Shown: positions 49,483 through 59,592 of the stretch, piece after piece
Position numbering within the stretch: the first letter of the stretch is position 1
How the letters are laid out: the number at the start of each line of letters is the position of its first letter
Assembly (NCBI GenBank): GCA_019828595.1
Contig: JAHQRK010000054.1
Location: 1 to 64,000, forward strand
DNA: 64,000 nucleotides
DNA from: Aphanomyces cochlioides
Taxonomy: Eukaryota; Oomycota; Saprolegniomycetes; Saprolegniales; Verrucalvaceae
Reading direction: 5' to 3'
Notes under the pieces: model-generated
Seen by the model: only the letters and a program-made list of their open reading frames with translations
The model's database searches: none
What the model was told of the DNA's origin: nothing
Position numbers and translations under genes: made by a program

Positions 49483-51961
49483 ATGTCTACCAAAACCAGT
49501 AATGCTATCGAAGCAACTAGAGCCAAATCAGCCATCTACCAACAAACTAAAGCGCTAGGTCTTCCAGTATCGTGGAATATGAAAGCATCGCAAATTAAAG
49601 AAATTCTTAACCGCCCAAAACGTCAAGATGCTGCTCAAGTCAAAATTGCCTCGATTTATAAAATGTCTAAAGCTAAATCGCAACTAAATGACTTGAAAGC
49701 TCTAAAGAAAATTAACAGATATCAAACAATAACCATCTTGCTTGATCAATTCAAACGTATTCGTCACAACATACACGCTCCAGCAGACAAGAACCTTTTG
49801 GTTAATTTTATTGATGACGATGGCTCCACTCTTAGAACATATCACTTAAATTCCCATCAAGTAAGCATTGACGAGCTTTATGTCACAGCTCAAAATGAAT
49901 ATACATCGGGTGCAGACGTTGATCTTCACATTTTACCTACGACAATGGTAACTTTAGAGTGGATTAAAGATCCTAAGCAATCAAGATCTTCGCGAAAAAA
50001 CTTTTTTCGTTATATGACGAAAGCTGACTACATGCTTGATCAATTTCAAGTGTATCCTGAATCGCCAAATGGACTTCCTAAAGCATCTGAGATTCCATGT
50101 TTTTTGTATGCTCTCGAACAAGCCGGGGTCTCTAAAGTTGTCGTAAACAAGATTAAGCAAATCATGTTCCATTCAGGTATTACAACTAATTTGTTCAAAA
50201 AGATTGCGGAGAAGTTCAAATTGCGTTTAACTGTCAAGACGTATAAGAATAATGACGGAGTTAAAAGTTACAATATCAATAACTACGGTCCATATAGCAA
50301 GAACGTAATTAATTTAGGTGTGACTCCAAAACATTTTTGCTATTAAGCAAACTAACATTACCTTGAGTTCTCTTAACAATCCAGAACTTGTAAAACAAGA
50401 AGGATCAACTGAGTTCGTTCTTCATAATGGAAGAGTATCTTACAATTCCAAGCGAATCAAGTTTCTCGATAGTTTTGAAGTAATATCTCATCTATATCAC
50501 AATAGAGATAAGTTACTTATTCCTATTACACAAAGCAATGTTCCTAAACTACTCAACAATGAGTTTCAAAAAGTTGATTCACTTTGCGAAGAAGACTTTG
50601 GTCATGATACTTTCAGAGAAATTGGCCGTGTCGACGGTAAAATGAAATTTGGTCAATCTCCGTTCAATCAAGTTATGAACAAATAGAAAAAGCAATGTCT
50701 ATGCCATCTATTGCTTATGCTATCCAACATAATCAAGGTTGCTTTGACGGATGTTTTGAGCAAAATGGTATCGTACTTGGTTTCATCCGTCAAGCTATTG
50801 TCGGAGGACGTGTTATGACTCAAAATAACAAAAAACACCATGTTAAACATCAATTGGCAAATTTTGATGCAGTATCACTATATCCCTCTGGCCAGTCGAT
50901 ATTACCTGGCTATATAAAAGGTAAAGCAAAATACTTTAAAGATTCTATTCCTGAGAACGCTGATTATTACATCGCACGAGTTCGATTTGACTCAATTGGC
51001 AAATACCGAAACTTTCCTCTTTTGAGCATTCAACATGATGGGACGCGCAATTTTACAAATGACATTACTGGTGAGACAATGATAATTGGTAAGCAAGCAC
51101 TAGAAGATATTGTAGAATTCCAAGATGTTAAATACACAATCATTGAAGGTTGCTATTGGAATGATGGTTTTAACACTAAAATCGTAGATGTTGTGAAGGA
51201 ATTGTTTGAAGAGAGACTCAAATTGAAGAAGGAAGGCAATCCTCTGCAAGAAGGCATCAAGTTACTACTCAATAGCGCTTATGGAAAATTGATTCAAAAG
51301 CCAATCGTAAAAGAAAAGTTGCTCGTGAAAGGAGCTGACAAAATCAAAGAGCATACAAAAAAGAAGATTCACAAGATGATTTCGAGAACTCCAATCACTG
51401 ATGATTTGGCTTTATTTGAAGAGCACAAGTATCTTTATGAACATTACTCGCCAACACATCTTGGAGTTCAGATTCTTGATTCCTCCAAACACATTATGAA
51501 TGAAGTTATGTGTCTTGCTGAAGACATTGAAGCAACATATTTGGTATCAGGACACTGACTCAATGCATATTGATCGTGATGCAATATCTAAACTTGCTGA
51601 TGCATTCCGCGACAAATATGGACGAGAGCTTATTGGAAAGCAAATGGGCCAATTTCACAGTGATTTTGAGCTTGAAGGATCAAAAGGAGAAGTCTTTGCT
51701 AAAGAGTCTATCTTTCTAGGGAAGAAGAGCTACTTGGATGTTCTAGCATGCGAAGGCAATGATGTTGAGGGGCATCATATCCGCATGAAAGGTATTCCAG
51801 GAGCACTTTTACAGCAAAATCCATATGAGGTCTATTTGAATTTATTCGACGGCGAGTCAATGGAATTTGATCTAGCTCAATGTTGCTCAATCGACATTAA
51901 CACTAAAACGCAGAGAGTAACGAAAAGATTGAAGTTTATGAGAAAAGTATCATTTCAATAA
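49483..51961 (+). pseudogene. polB: Protein-primed family B DNA polymerase, broken
   Basis: Polinton PolB, which would replicate the linear element from a terminal protein primer. The N-terminal region (from MSTKTSNAIEATRAK) is Polinton-specific. Palm motifs are present: motif A NFDAVSLYPSG (~50,860), motif B IKLLLNSAYGK (~51,260), motif C YQDTDSMHI (~51,555), then the KxY-type FLGKKSYLD (~51,720). Frame changes occur near 50,335 (a T5 run), 50,665 and 51,535. No exonuclease DxE motif is visible between 50,360 and 50,700, where the 3'-5' exonuclease should be, so that domain appears deleted. The gene ends 7 bp before the integrase N-terminal piece on the same strand, which looks like an original neighbour. 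Confidence 0.88.
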
Positions 51962-51968
51962 GTTTATA

Positions 51969-52206
51969 ATGGAACATTTATTTAATCAGCTATATTTTTC
52001 GCCAAAGACTGGATTTATTAGTGCTAAAGCTTTGTATAAAAAAGCAAAAGCAATAAACAGTTCTATAACATTAAAACATGTTCGCGACTGGTACAAAAAG
52101 CAAACTGAAATTCAGCAGCACTCTACACAAACCAAGAATCCTAATTCATGGCAGATAGATTTAGCATTCTGGAAGAAGAAGCCAATATTTATTGCAATTA
52201 ACTACC
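51969..52206 (+). pseudogene. Polinton integrase, N-terminal piece
   Basis: Starts MEHLFNQLYFSPKTGF; the zinc-finger-like region SAKALYKKAKAINSS, HVRDWYKKQ is followed by NPNSWQIDLAFWKKKPIFIAI, which holds the first catalytic Asp. Homology ends at about 52,206; the remaining codons to 52,253 are not integrase. The next parts of the same protein are at 47,461-47,547 and 48,721-49,478 on the opposite strand. The three pieces together cover nearly the whole integrase with little overlap, so this is one gene broken by rearrangement rather than three copies. Confidence 0.8.
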
Positions 52207-52281
52207 TCAAGGTTAAAAAAATGTCAGATTTCTATATGATATCATTTTTTTAAATCCACTAATTTATCTGCCATCAAATAA

Positions 52282-52485
52282 AATGAAAATATTCAATGTT
52301 AGAAGTCCGTTTATGAAAAAATACAATCAGAAGGCTAAGGAAATGAGGAGAAATTGATTGAAACAATGGAAAACTTAGTGATAGATAAAACTGAGCCAAC
52401 AACCAGTTTTCAGCGATATGGGCCAAGTATTGATGAATATAAGCGAAAAAAGAAATTAGAGAAAGCAAAGACATTTGCTCTTTAA
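52282..52485 (+). pseudogene. Small Polinton protein of unknown function
   Basis: Starts MKIFNVRSPFMKKYNQKAKE; a one-base shift in an AAA run near 52,338 joins it to EEKLIETMENLVIDKTEP and DEYKRKKKLEKAKTFAL, ending at a TAA. It is strongly charged, with no domain recognised. It stands between the broken integrase N-terminus and the next capsid-region gene. With one more A it would be a single frame of about 68 codons. Confidence 0.35.
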
Positions 52486-52615
52486 AACAATTTAATAATA
52501 TTTTTTTATTTTATGTAATACATAGAATATAGAGAAAGGTTATCTGTAGACGTAGTCGAAAGACAAGCTTCCAACCCTATCATAGTAATATAGAATTCGT
52601 GTAAATCAAAGAAGT

Positions 52616-53089
52616 ATGAAAGGAAGCGGAAATTACAAAGTTGTTCACGTATCATCGTCGATCTCAAAGAAAAAACTTTCTAAAGCTCTTAAAGGGGGCA
52701 CAATCACTTTGAGTAAAAATGACTTAGAAGGTACTCACCCAGTTCTTTTACATCCTGAGAACGCAAAAAAGGTTATCGCTGCTCAAAAGGGAAAACGTGG
52801 AGTTAGACTGGACGTTACTCACGGTGAAATTCATCACGATATTGAACATCGTCAAGGAAGTTCGCTGTGGGATTCTATCAAGAGTGGTTTAAGCACGGCT
52901 TGGAATAGCGTGACTAAACCTGTTCTAAGTGGGGTTGGGGATGCTGTGGCTTATAGTAACCCTGAGTTAGCTGGCTTGCGAGAAGGTATTCGTAATCTTA
53001 GTGGCATTGGTTTCAAAGGCTCTCAGGCTGCGAAAGACCGTATGGCTGCTGTTAGATCCAAACGTAAAGCTGGTTCGTTCAAGTTATAA
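52616..53089 (+). CDS. Conserved Polinton protein with amphipathic segment
   Basis: An uninterrupted 157-codon frame. The first half (KVVHVSSSISKKKLSKAL, GGTITLSKNDLEGTHPVLLH, GKRGVRLDVTHGEI) fits a small basic protein I associate with Polintons and virophage-like elements. The middle (SSLWDSIKSGLSTAWNSV) would form an amphipathic helix, and the C-terminus is basic (RSKRKAGSFKL). In adenovirus-like particles a small protein with such a helix (pVI) helps membrane passage and capsid assembly; a similar virion role here is inference from composition and position only. One of the few intact genes of the element. Confidence 0.5.
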   Translation: MKGSGNYKVVHVSSSISKKKLSKALKGGTITLSKNDLEGTHPVLLHPENAKKVIAAQKGKRGVRLDVTHGEIHHDIEHRQGSSLWDSIKSGLSTAWNSVTKPVLSGVGDAVAYSNPELAGLREGIRNLSGIGFKGSQAAKDRMAAVRSKRKAGSFKL

Positions 53090-53166
53090 AGGTGTAAAAA
53101 TACCCTTTTACGTTTGATCATAAGCTTTAAAATTCTTATATATATATAACCTATAGCATATACGTT

Positions 53167-53775
53167 ATGACTGAGTTAAAACGAGGAATTATCTATAAAA
53201 TTGTACATACTCAGTCTGATATATGCTATGTAGGTATGACGATGGATAGATTATCAAAGAGATTTCAAGGTCATAAAAATGATTGTAAAAGTAGCCATCA
53301 AAAGACGAGTTGTTGTTCTATCTATCCTTATATGCGTGAATACGGAGTTGAAAACTTTAAAATTATGGCAATCAAAGAATATCAAGTCGTTGATAAGCAA
53401 CATTTGAAAGTTTATGAAACTCTTTGGATCAATAAATTAAGATGTGTTAATAAAGTTCCATCGTTTAATCCAATTCCTAAGAAAGAGTATAAAAAAGTGC
53501 ATCGGGGAAATAACAAAGACAAAATAGCTGAAGCAGGTAAGGAATACTATGAAAAGAACAAAGAAATAATCTCTATTAAATCAAAAATTTATAGAGACAA
53601 CAACAAAGAAAAGATGGTTGAAAAGAGTATGATATATTGTGAAAACAACAAAGAAGCGATTAAAGCAAAAAAATCAGAAAAATACGTCTGCGTATGTGGT
53701 AGCCATTATACAGATAGTCATAAAGCTCGACATATCAGAACAGCAAAACATCAAGCTTTTGTAAATAATCAGTAG
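53167..53775 (+). CDS. GIY-YIG endonuclease
   Basis: An intact 202-codon frame. The N-terminal GIY-YIG fold is clear: GIIYKIVH and CYVGMT hold the paired Tyr motifs, RFQGHKND the catalytic Arg, and KVYETLWINKL the metal-binding Glu. A lysine-rich linker with repeated NNKE/ENNKE units follows, and the tail has a Cys/His cluster (CVCGSHY, KARHIRTAKH) that could be a small zinc finger for DNA recognition. Such nucleases are common passengers in large DNA viruses, virophages and Polintons. It could cut DNA to aid homing, recombination or exclusion of rivals; nothing here shows which. An AT-rich promoter-like stretch lies just upstream. Confidence 0.8.
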   Translation: MTELKRGIIYKIVHTQSDICYVGMTMDRLSKRFQGHKNDCKSSHQKTSCCSIYPYMREYGVENFKIMAIKEYQVVDKQHLKVYETLWINKLRCVNKVPSFNPIPKKEYKKVHRGNNKDKIAEAGKEYYEKNKEIISIKSKIYRDNNKEKMVEKSMIYCENNKEAIKAKKSEKYVCVCGSHYTDSHKARHIRTAKHQAFVNNQ

Positions 53776-53980
53776 TAAAAAAATATACATCTATATAGTA
53801 GAATACCCAACAATGTTTTTGATCTATCTCTCATAAAAAAACTAATCAAATGAAAGAAGCTCAAATACAACGACATCTAAACCCGTTTAAAAGAAACAGG
53901 TATATTTGTGAATATAGTCATCAAAGATCATTTGGACATAAAAAAACAATGATTAAAATTGAAAGAGATGAAATTTAGAT
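53776..53980. other. Intergenic, convergent gene ends
   Basis: 205 bp between the GIY-YIG gene and the 3' end of the minor capsid gene. AT-rich; only a very short plus-strand frame (from an ATG at 53,850) without recognisable motifs. Confidence 0.4.
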
Positions 53981-54841
53981 TTAATCTAATTTTTTTTCTC
54001 TAATAATCAACTGAATCAAGATTTGAGTATCTTCAAATTTGACAATATTATAATTCTGATCGCAAATTACGATTTCTATGTAAGGTCTTGAGCCATCTGA
54101 GATCGAAACCCAAGAGTACTCAGAATATCGAACATCAATTACATCTCCGATACTTGTATTTTGAGATGTGAAAGATGTTAAAACATCGGGAACAGATGTG
54201 TATGGATTATTGACCAAATTGCAACGAACTAAATAGCTTGAAACAGGATTTACTTGTGGTGTAAAACTGCTTAAGAATGATTGAGCAGTAGTTTGCTGAC
54301 TTGATGGGAATGTTCCAGTTTGATAACCAATGATTAAATTGAATCCACTTGGAATCACAATCTGAGGTGTATATCCTCCTGTTGGAGAACCACTTGAATA
54401 TAATCCTGAAGAAGGTAGCGACCAACCTGTCTGTAGAGTTACTGGAGTTGGTATTAAGTCAATTTGACAACTGTAATATGTTGCATTCTCAGAAATATTT
54501 ACATATACTACGTTATTACCATTGGAGTCAATCAGATATGCTCCAGCAGAAATTAATTTAGAAGCTACATAATTTTGGACATCAGCATAACTGTAATAAC
54601 CATTAGGTAAAGTGATAGAAAAAGTTGATGTGGAGGAGCCATATGGAACAATAATTTGGAAGATATTATTTCCATACAAGGTTGAATTAATATTGAATTG
54701 AGAATTATACAATTGAATAGAAGAAACAGCAATTTGCATATTGCTAAAATTAACTGAGCTATTTCCAAATGAATATCTTAGCGTATTGTTAAAACCATTT
54801 TTCACAATATTAGTTGCGTTGAGAACAATTACTGAGCTCAT
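53981..54841 (-). CDS. Minor capsid (penton-like) protein
   Basis: An intact 286-codon frame beginning MSSVIVLNATNIVKNG. The pattern of short hydrophobic beta segments (NSTLYGNNIFQIIVPYG, TFSITLPNGYYSYADVQNYV), a Ser/Gly/Thr-rich centre, and a late conserved part (SYLVRCNLVNN, GDVIDVRYSEYSWV, IEIVICDQN) fits the single-jelly-roll penton proteins of Polintons and virophages. It would form the capsid vertices alongside the major capsid protein. It lies next to the packaging ATPase, as in many Polintons. No frameshift or stop was seen, in contrast to the major capsid gene. Confidence 0.65.
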   Translation of the reverse strand: MSSVIVLNATNIVKNGFNNTLRYSFGNSSVNFSNMQIAVSSIQLYNSQFNINSTLYGNNIFQIIVPYGSSTSTFSITLPNGYYSYADVQNYVASKLISAGAYLIDSNGNNVVYVNISENATYYSCQIDLIPTPVTLQTGWSLPSSGLYSSGSPTGGYTPQIVIPSGFNLIIGYQTGTFPSSQQTTAQSFLSSFTPQVNPVSSYLVRCNLVNNPYTSVPDVLTSFTSQNTSIGDVIDVRYSEYSWVSISDGSRPYIEIVICDQNYNIVKFEDTQILIQLIIREKKLD

Positions 54842-54899
54842 TTTCTTATGTTATGCTTATGTTATGTTATACCACTTATTTATTATTTGATTGAAATTA

Positions 54900-54943
54900 A
54901 TATGTTGCCTTCGGCAACTGGCAATCTCCGATTGCTTCTATCA
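54900..54943. repeat. Double-hairpin repeat, copy 2 (intergenic)
   Basis: Second copy of the 44 bp double-hairpin sequence, in the same orientation as copy 1. Its right end overlaps the stop region of the packaging ATPase gene by a few bases; the rest is intergenic before the minor capsid gene. The stems are identical to copy 1. As RNA it could fold into two stem-loops. Confidence 0.85.
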
Positions 54944-55621
54944 AAGTGCATTCAAATCAATTTTCTTACCAAAGTTATATCTGAGTTCTTGATTTACAGA
55001 ATCAACAAAGAGACATTGTCCCTTGCTCTCAGTCGCTTTATTGTATGCTTTAATCATCTTATCTTCATCCACCCCAGGAATATTGAAGTCCTTACATACC
55101 ATTTGAAGATCCCTTTTGCTATTCGCTTTCAAAATAAATACATATTCACTATTTAACCGAATCATCTTGTCTGTAGCAAAATAACTATGGGCAAGGAAGC
55201 AAGTTGATAGCAAATGATGTCTTCCACGAGTGAAAAAGTGGCTAAATAAGTCTTTTTGTAATTTTTTGTCATTTGAGTAGTCACCTATGATAACTAATTG
55301 TAATGAGCCATTATTTGGAATATCATCAACGGAAGACGGATTATCTGGATCATAAATAGTGATAAAGTCTTTTAATTTATCTCGCAAGTAATTAAATAGT
55401 TCCTGATCAGGATTTCTTGCTATAATGTGTAAATGACTATAAATATGAGGTGAGTGTTTAAGAATATGAAAAATTAGGTTCGTTTTAACCGAATAGCTTG
55501 GCCCAAGAATAATCGCTTTGAAAAGATTTTGAATTTTTAGATCTTTATTGATACCGTGAGACTTACTTTTATAGGCCTTCGGTAATTTACCGCCCCAGTT
55601 CTCTATTTCATTTAAGCTCAT
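54941..55621 (-). pseudogene. A32-like packaging ATPase with altered Walker motifs
   Basis: An uninterrupted 226-codon frame clearly of the FtsK/HerA-type A32 ATPase family that pumps DNA into Polinton capsids (FKAIILGPS start, HLHIIARNPDQELFNYLRD, FFTRGRHHLLSTCFLAHSY, FNIPGVDEDKM). The P-loop reads GPSYSVKT: the Gly before Lys-Thr is Val (GTT for GGT). Walker B reads LVIIGDYSND: the first Asp of the expected Asp-Asp pair is Gly (GGT for GAT). Each is a single-base change at a residue needed for ATP use, so the protein is probably inactive although the frame is open. The length is near the family's usual size. Confidence 0.8.
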
Positions 55622-55704
55622 TTATTAGACAACTGATAAAAATCTTTTTTATATATTTTACAATATATACTTCTTTCTTTCAACACTATTGAAAACCCGA
55701 GAAT

Positions 55705-57847
55705 ATGAGTGGGATTATAGCTAATAAACCTATTCAAAACAGTTCACCATACAATCCAGCTAATTACACCAGCAATGATTATCTTAAATCAAGTGATCCA
55801 AGAGTTTCATATATCAGTAATGTAACACCTGGTCAAGCAAGTGCTAAAAAAGCATTAATCTTAGATTCGGGGCTTTCAATCGTTGGAGTCAATTCAATGG
55901 CAGTTGGAAAATCAATTGCAAATCACAAAATAGATTGCTCGGGGACAATAAATGCGGCAACTTATCGTATCAATGATACTCTCGCAGATTTAACTCTTTT
56001 AAAAAATATTTCACCTGGTGTTGGAACAGCTAATCGATCACTTGTATTAGATTCCAATGGTTCTATAAATTCTATTAATACTTTGAGCGTTATTATATAT
56101 CGATTAATGGAACGCTTCTATCTTCGACTGAAGCTGGATATATTAGCAGTATCACGACAGGAAGCGCTTCAGCAAGCAAAGCTCTTGTACTTGATTCATC
56201 CAGAAACATTTCAAATATTAATTCATTAACTTCATCTAAGCTTGCGTGTAATGGATTTTTGAATTTCAACAATCAATTCATTGGATCAAATCATACATTA
56301 TCAACAAATTGGATTTCGCTGTATGACAATGCTATTTATTTCCGAAATAAAGACGGAGGAGATGCCAATCATGGCTTAATGTATGCTGGATACGGAAATA
56401 ATTCATGGAATAGCGGTAAGGGTTTTGGAAACCCTTCGAATGGAGTAGATGGACCAGTATTATTCGGAAATCAAGGAGTAATGATCGGTAATTTGAAAGG
56501 AGCAAATTCAGAAATGGTATGCGCAACAATTATGGGAACTACTAATTTGTTTGGAAAAGCCAATGTAAATAGTCCATCTATTATTTAAGTCAAGTAAATA
56601 TTCAATCGCTTGGTCAGCATATCGGATTTATAAATGATTCCAATAATTATGCAACATTTGCTTGTTTAGGTGATGCCAGAGTTTCGCTTACTTGTAATAG
56701 TTTAACATCAACCCCAACTGCTTTCCAATATTGGTTTGATAGTCCGTCTAATTCGAGCGTACCAAGATTTTCACTAAGTGGAGGAAGTCCGCCGGCATCT
56801 ACTGGATCTAATTTTAGATTAAATTTAGGAAATACATCAGGAGATATTCAAATTGTATTGTATAATCAGAACAATTTATCGCCTTCATACGGATTTGGTG
56901 TAAATAATAATTCAATCCAATATGTTTGTGCTGGAGCATCCGGTCATAGATTTTATAATTCTTCAGGGTTATCAGGAGTTGGATCAAACATAAATATTGG
57001 TACGTTGAATGCTGTTATAGATGTCAATGGTAATGTTGTAGCTTCTTCGGGATTTAGAGCATTAGGAACTAACGCTGCTTATACTGGCTCTGGCGCAGAA
57101 ATAGAATATAATGGAGGAGTAGCTGCATTTTTTGGATATAATCGTTCGACTTTGATGAATGTAACTGCTAGAGTAGGGCAAACTCTTTACGTAACAGGTT
57201 CAACTGGCTATGTTGGTGTTGGGACTTCAGCTGCTTCGTGTCCATTTCATGTTGTAGGAACAAACACGCAAACAACAGCTTCTAATTTTGGATTTTTGGC
57301 AGCGGGGGGAGCAGGCTCGGCCACGGCATTTACAAATAGAGCATTTTCAATTCGATCTGATGGAGGAATTTATGTTACAAGCGGTGAAATCGACGTGACT
57401 TCTGATGAATATTTCAAAGAAAACATAAATATAATTACAGATGACTTAGCTGATAAATTCATAAATAAAATAAACCCAATCAAATTTAACAACAAAGAAT
57501 CAACCTATAAACATTATGGCTACTCAGCTCAAGAATTGGTGAAAAATAAAATTGATATTGTTGTGGGATCTACTCAAACTGATGAACCATTAGATGAACG
57601 GAAATTAATCAATGATGAAGGAGAAGAAATCATTATACCAGAAAATACAAGATTAATAGTTAATTTACTGTCAACTATTCCATTGCTTCATAAAGCACTT
57701 CAAATATCTAATAGTAGAATTGATGCTTTAGAACAACAAATTGCTGAATTAAAAAAAATTGAAGCAATTCTAAGCTCGCTTAGTATATCTTTCTTTTTGT
57801 GTGTGTTTAGGTCCAATGATGAATTTCACCAGTTAAGCGATCAATAG
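55705..57847 (+). pseudogene. Fibre protein with peptidase S74 chaperone domain, broken
   Basis: Starts MSGIIANKPIQNSSPYNP. The N-terminal part has three repeats of a beta-fibre motif (VTPGQASAKKALILDS, ISPGVGTANRSLVLDS, and in the next frame ITTGSASASKALVLDS). A Gly/Asn/Ser-rich shaft follows, then a C-terminal intramolecular chaperone: TSDEYFKENINI with the likely Ser-Lys catalytic pair, HYGYSAQELVKN, and a closing coiled coil (SNSRIDALEQQIAELKK). S74 domains trimerise fibres and then cut themselves off. Frame changes near 56,090 and 56,585 split it into three parts. The fibre suggests the ancestral particle attached to a cell surface. Its 3' end overlaps the major capsid gene's 3' end by 15 bp. 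Confidence 0.78.
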
Positions 57848-59539
57848 AAGCTCTCGTTCATATACGACAAATACTAAAGCATTCATACCTTGACAGCAAG
57901 CATTGACACCGCTTACGATAACAGATTGAGGAACGTCTTCATTTGTAATACGAGAGCAATCGGCAACCATAATACGTTGCCACTTTTGAAAATCAATCAA
58001 ACCATTTGAAATTTCGTGGGTAAGGCCACCATTGATCGCTCCAAGTTTCTTAAATTCGTCATTCCAAGCTTCAAAATCGTAATCCAATGTTTTGCTAAAT
58101 ACGTTATCATTTCCAACTTGAACTTGAAAGCTACGAATTGAGCTACCTGCTTGACAAGTCCAAGGCGCGCTATCAAATGGGCTTTGGAATTGTTCAACGC
58201 CATTAGCCGACGCATTTGCGAAGTGTCCACTTGATGTTTCACTGAATGGTAATAAGCAAACGTATTTGATATTTTTCCACGATCCCGATAGTTGAAGATT
58301 GAATGTAGCATTTTGTTGGGCAGAAGGCAAAGCGCCAGTGCCAGCTTTTCCTCGGAAATATTGAGCATAACAATCAAGATATTTCACACTCTTTACAGGA
58401 TGGCTGACAATCGGTAATGGATTAGCAATATCATAATATGGAATATTTAATCGGGCCGTCGAGAATGGAAGGAACTGACCAGCTTGAGCTAACGTGGTGA
58501 TATTGTTCTGAAGTGGACCAAATGCTAAACGAACCGTAGTCGCTCCAGTATTACAATTTTCAAGAGCATTTCCTGCAGCAGCAGAGGCCAACATAATTGG
58601 TACGGTATTACCACTTGTCATAGTTGTAGAGGTTAAAGTTAGACTACCAGTACCAGCAGCACCAGCAACAACTGCAATATCACAGTAACCAACATTGACC
58701 TTAAGACGTAGCTTAAGTTGAGGATTTCCGATTAGGTCTAATTATTTGAAAATTGGATGAAGATCAACTAGACGAATTTTCAACATATGATGCCATACAC
58801 CAAGAAACAGACAAAAGCTCCTTTACCATTTTGAGACGCAATGGTTGATGCTACCGTAGATCGTTGGGTAACCCAATTATACGCATTGACTCCTCCAGTA
58901 ACAGTTTCCTAATGCGTCAATGTTTGCTGTAAGTTGCTGATTGCCATAAATACGAGATATGAATCCATTATTTTCTTTCAACGATGCCTCAGTTGGAACT
59001 GTTCCCAAGGTTGCAGTGCAATTTGTGAAATTGTTCGTGAATCCATCGCCTGATAAAGAAGCTCCAGAAAACGACATAGAAGTCCAATCATCTGCGCTCA
59101 TAAAAGCATCAGCACCGTGTTTATTGAGGTCAGAAGTACTCCATTCTGTCATTGCACGAAGATTATTCCAATAAAGTTTGAAATCCGATTCAGTAATGAT
59201 AGTTTGACCATTGAGCTCTACAGTCATAGAGTCAATGATATTCCATACTCCGGCTTTTAAAGCAGTGCAATAACGGTTAATAGCACCAAATGTACCAGCA
59301 CCAGTATTTTTCATTGAGACGATATACGGTAGCGTAATATAAGCATCTTTTAAAGAAGCAAATCCTTTAGCCCCTTGAAGACTCGTTGCGGCATCAATGG
59401 AAATAATACCAGACTGATAGCTGCCTTGGTTTACATCTGGAACTTGTACCATTCGTTTTCCTTTAGAAACGGAAGTAGATGGTTCGCTCTTTAAAGAGCT
59501 TTCATATAAAAATTGATCGGCTAATTGATATTCACTCAT
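57833..59539 (-). pseudogene. Major capsid protein (double jelly-roll), broken
   Basis: Begins MSEYQLADQFLYESSLKSEP (59,539). The first jelly roll includes KDAYITLPYIVSMKN and VELNGQTIITESDFKLYWNN. After frame changes near 58,905 and 58,795 come VNAYNWVTQRSTVAS and a second-roll strand (KIRLVDLHPIFK), then an in-frame TAA near 58,740, and finally GNPQLKLRLKVNVGYCDIA leading into the last 262 codons (PFSTARLNIPYY, GSWKNIKYVCLLPFSE, ending VVYERELLLIA). About 565 codons in all, a normal length for Polinton MCPs. The MCP builds the pseudo-hexameric capsid shell. At least three lesions make it non-functional as written, though the surrounding sequence is well kept. Confidence 0.82.
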
Positions 59540-59592
59540 TATATTTTATTAATTATATACAGCCACAGATAAGATAATTTTTAAATTATTTA

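Noticed and set aside
50330..51560. Programmed frameshifting in PolB
   Set aside because: Three separate shifts, one beside a missing domain, with no consistent slippery-site and pseudoknot arrangement; other genes of the element show the same kind of breaks.
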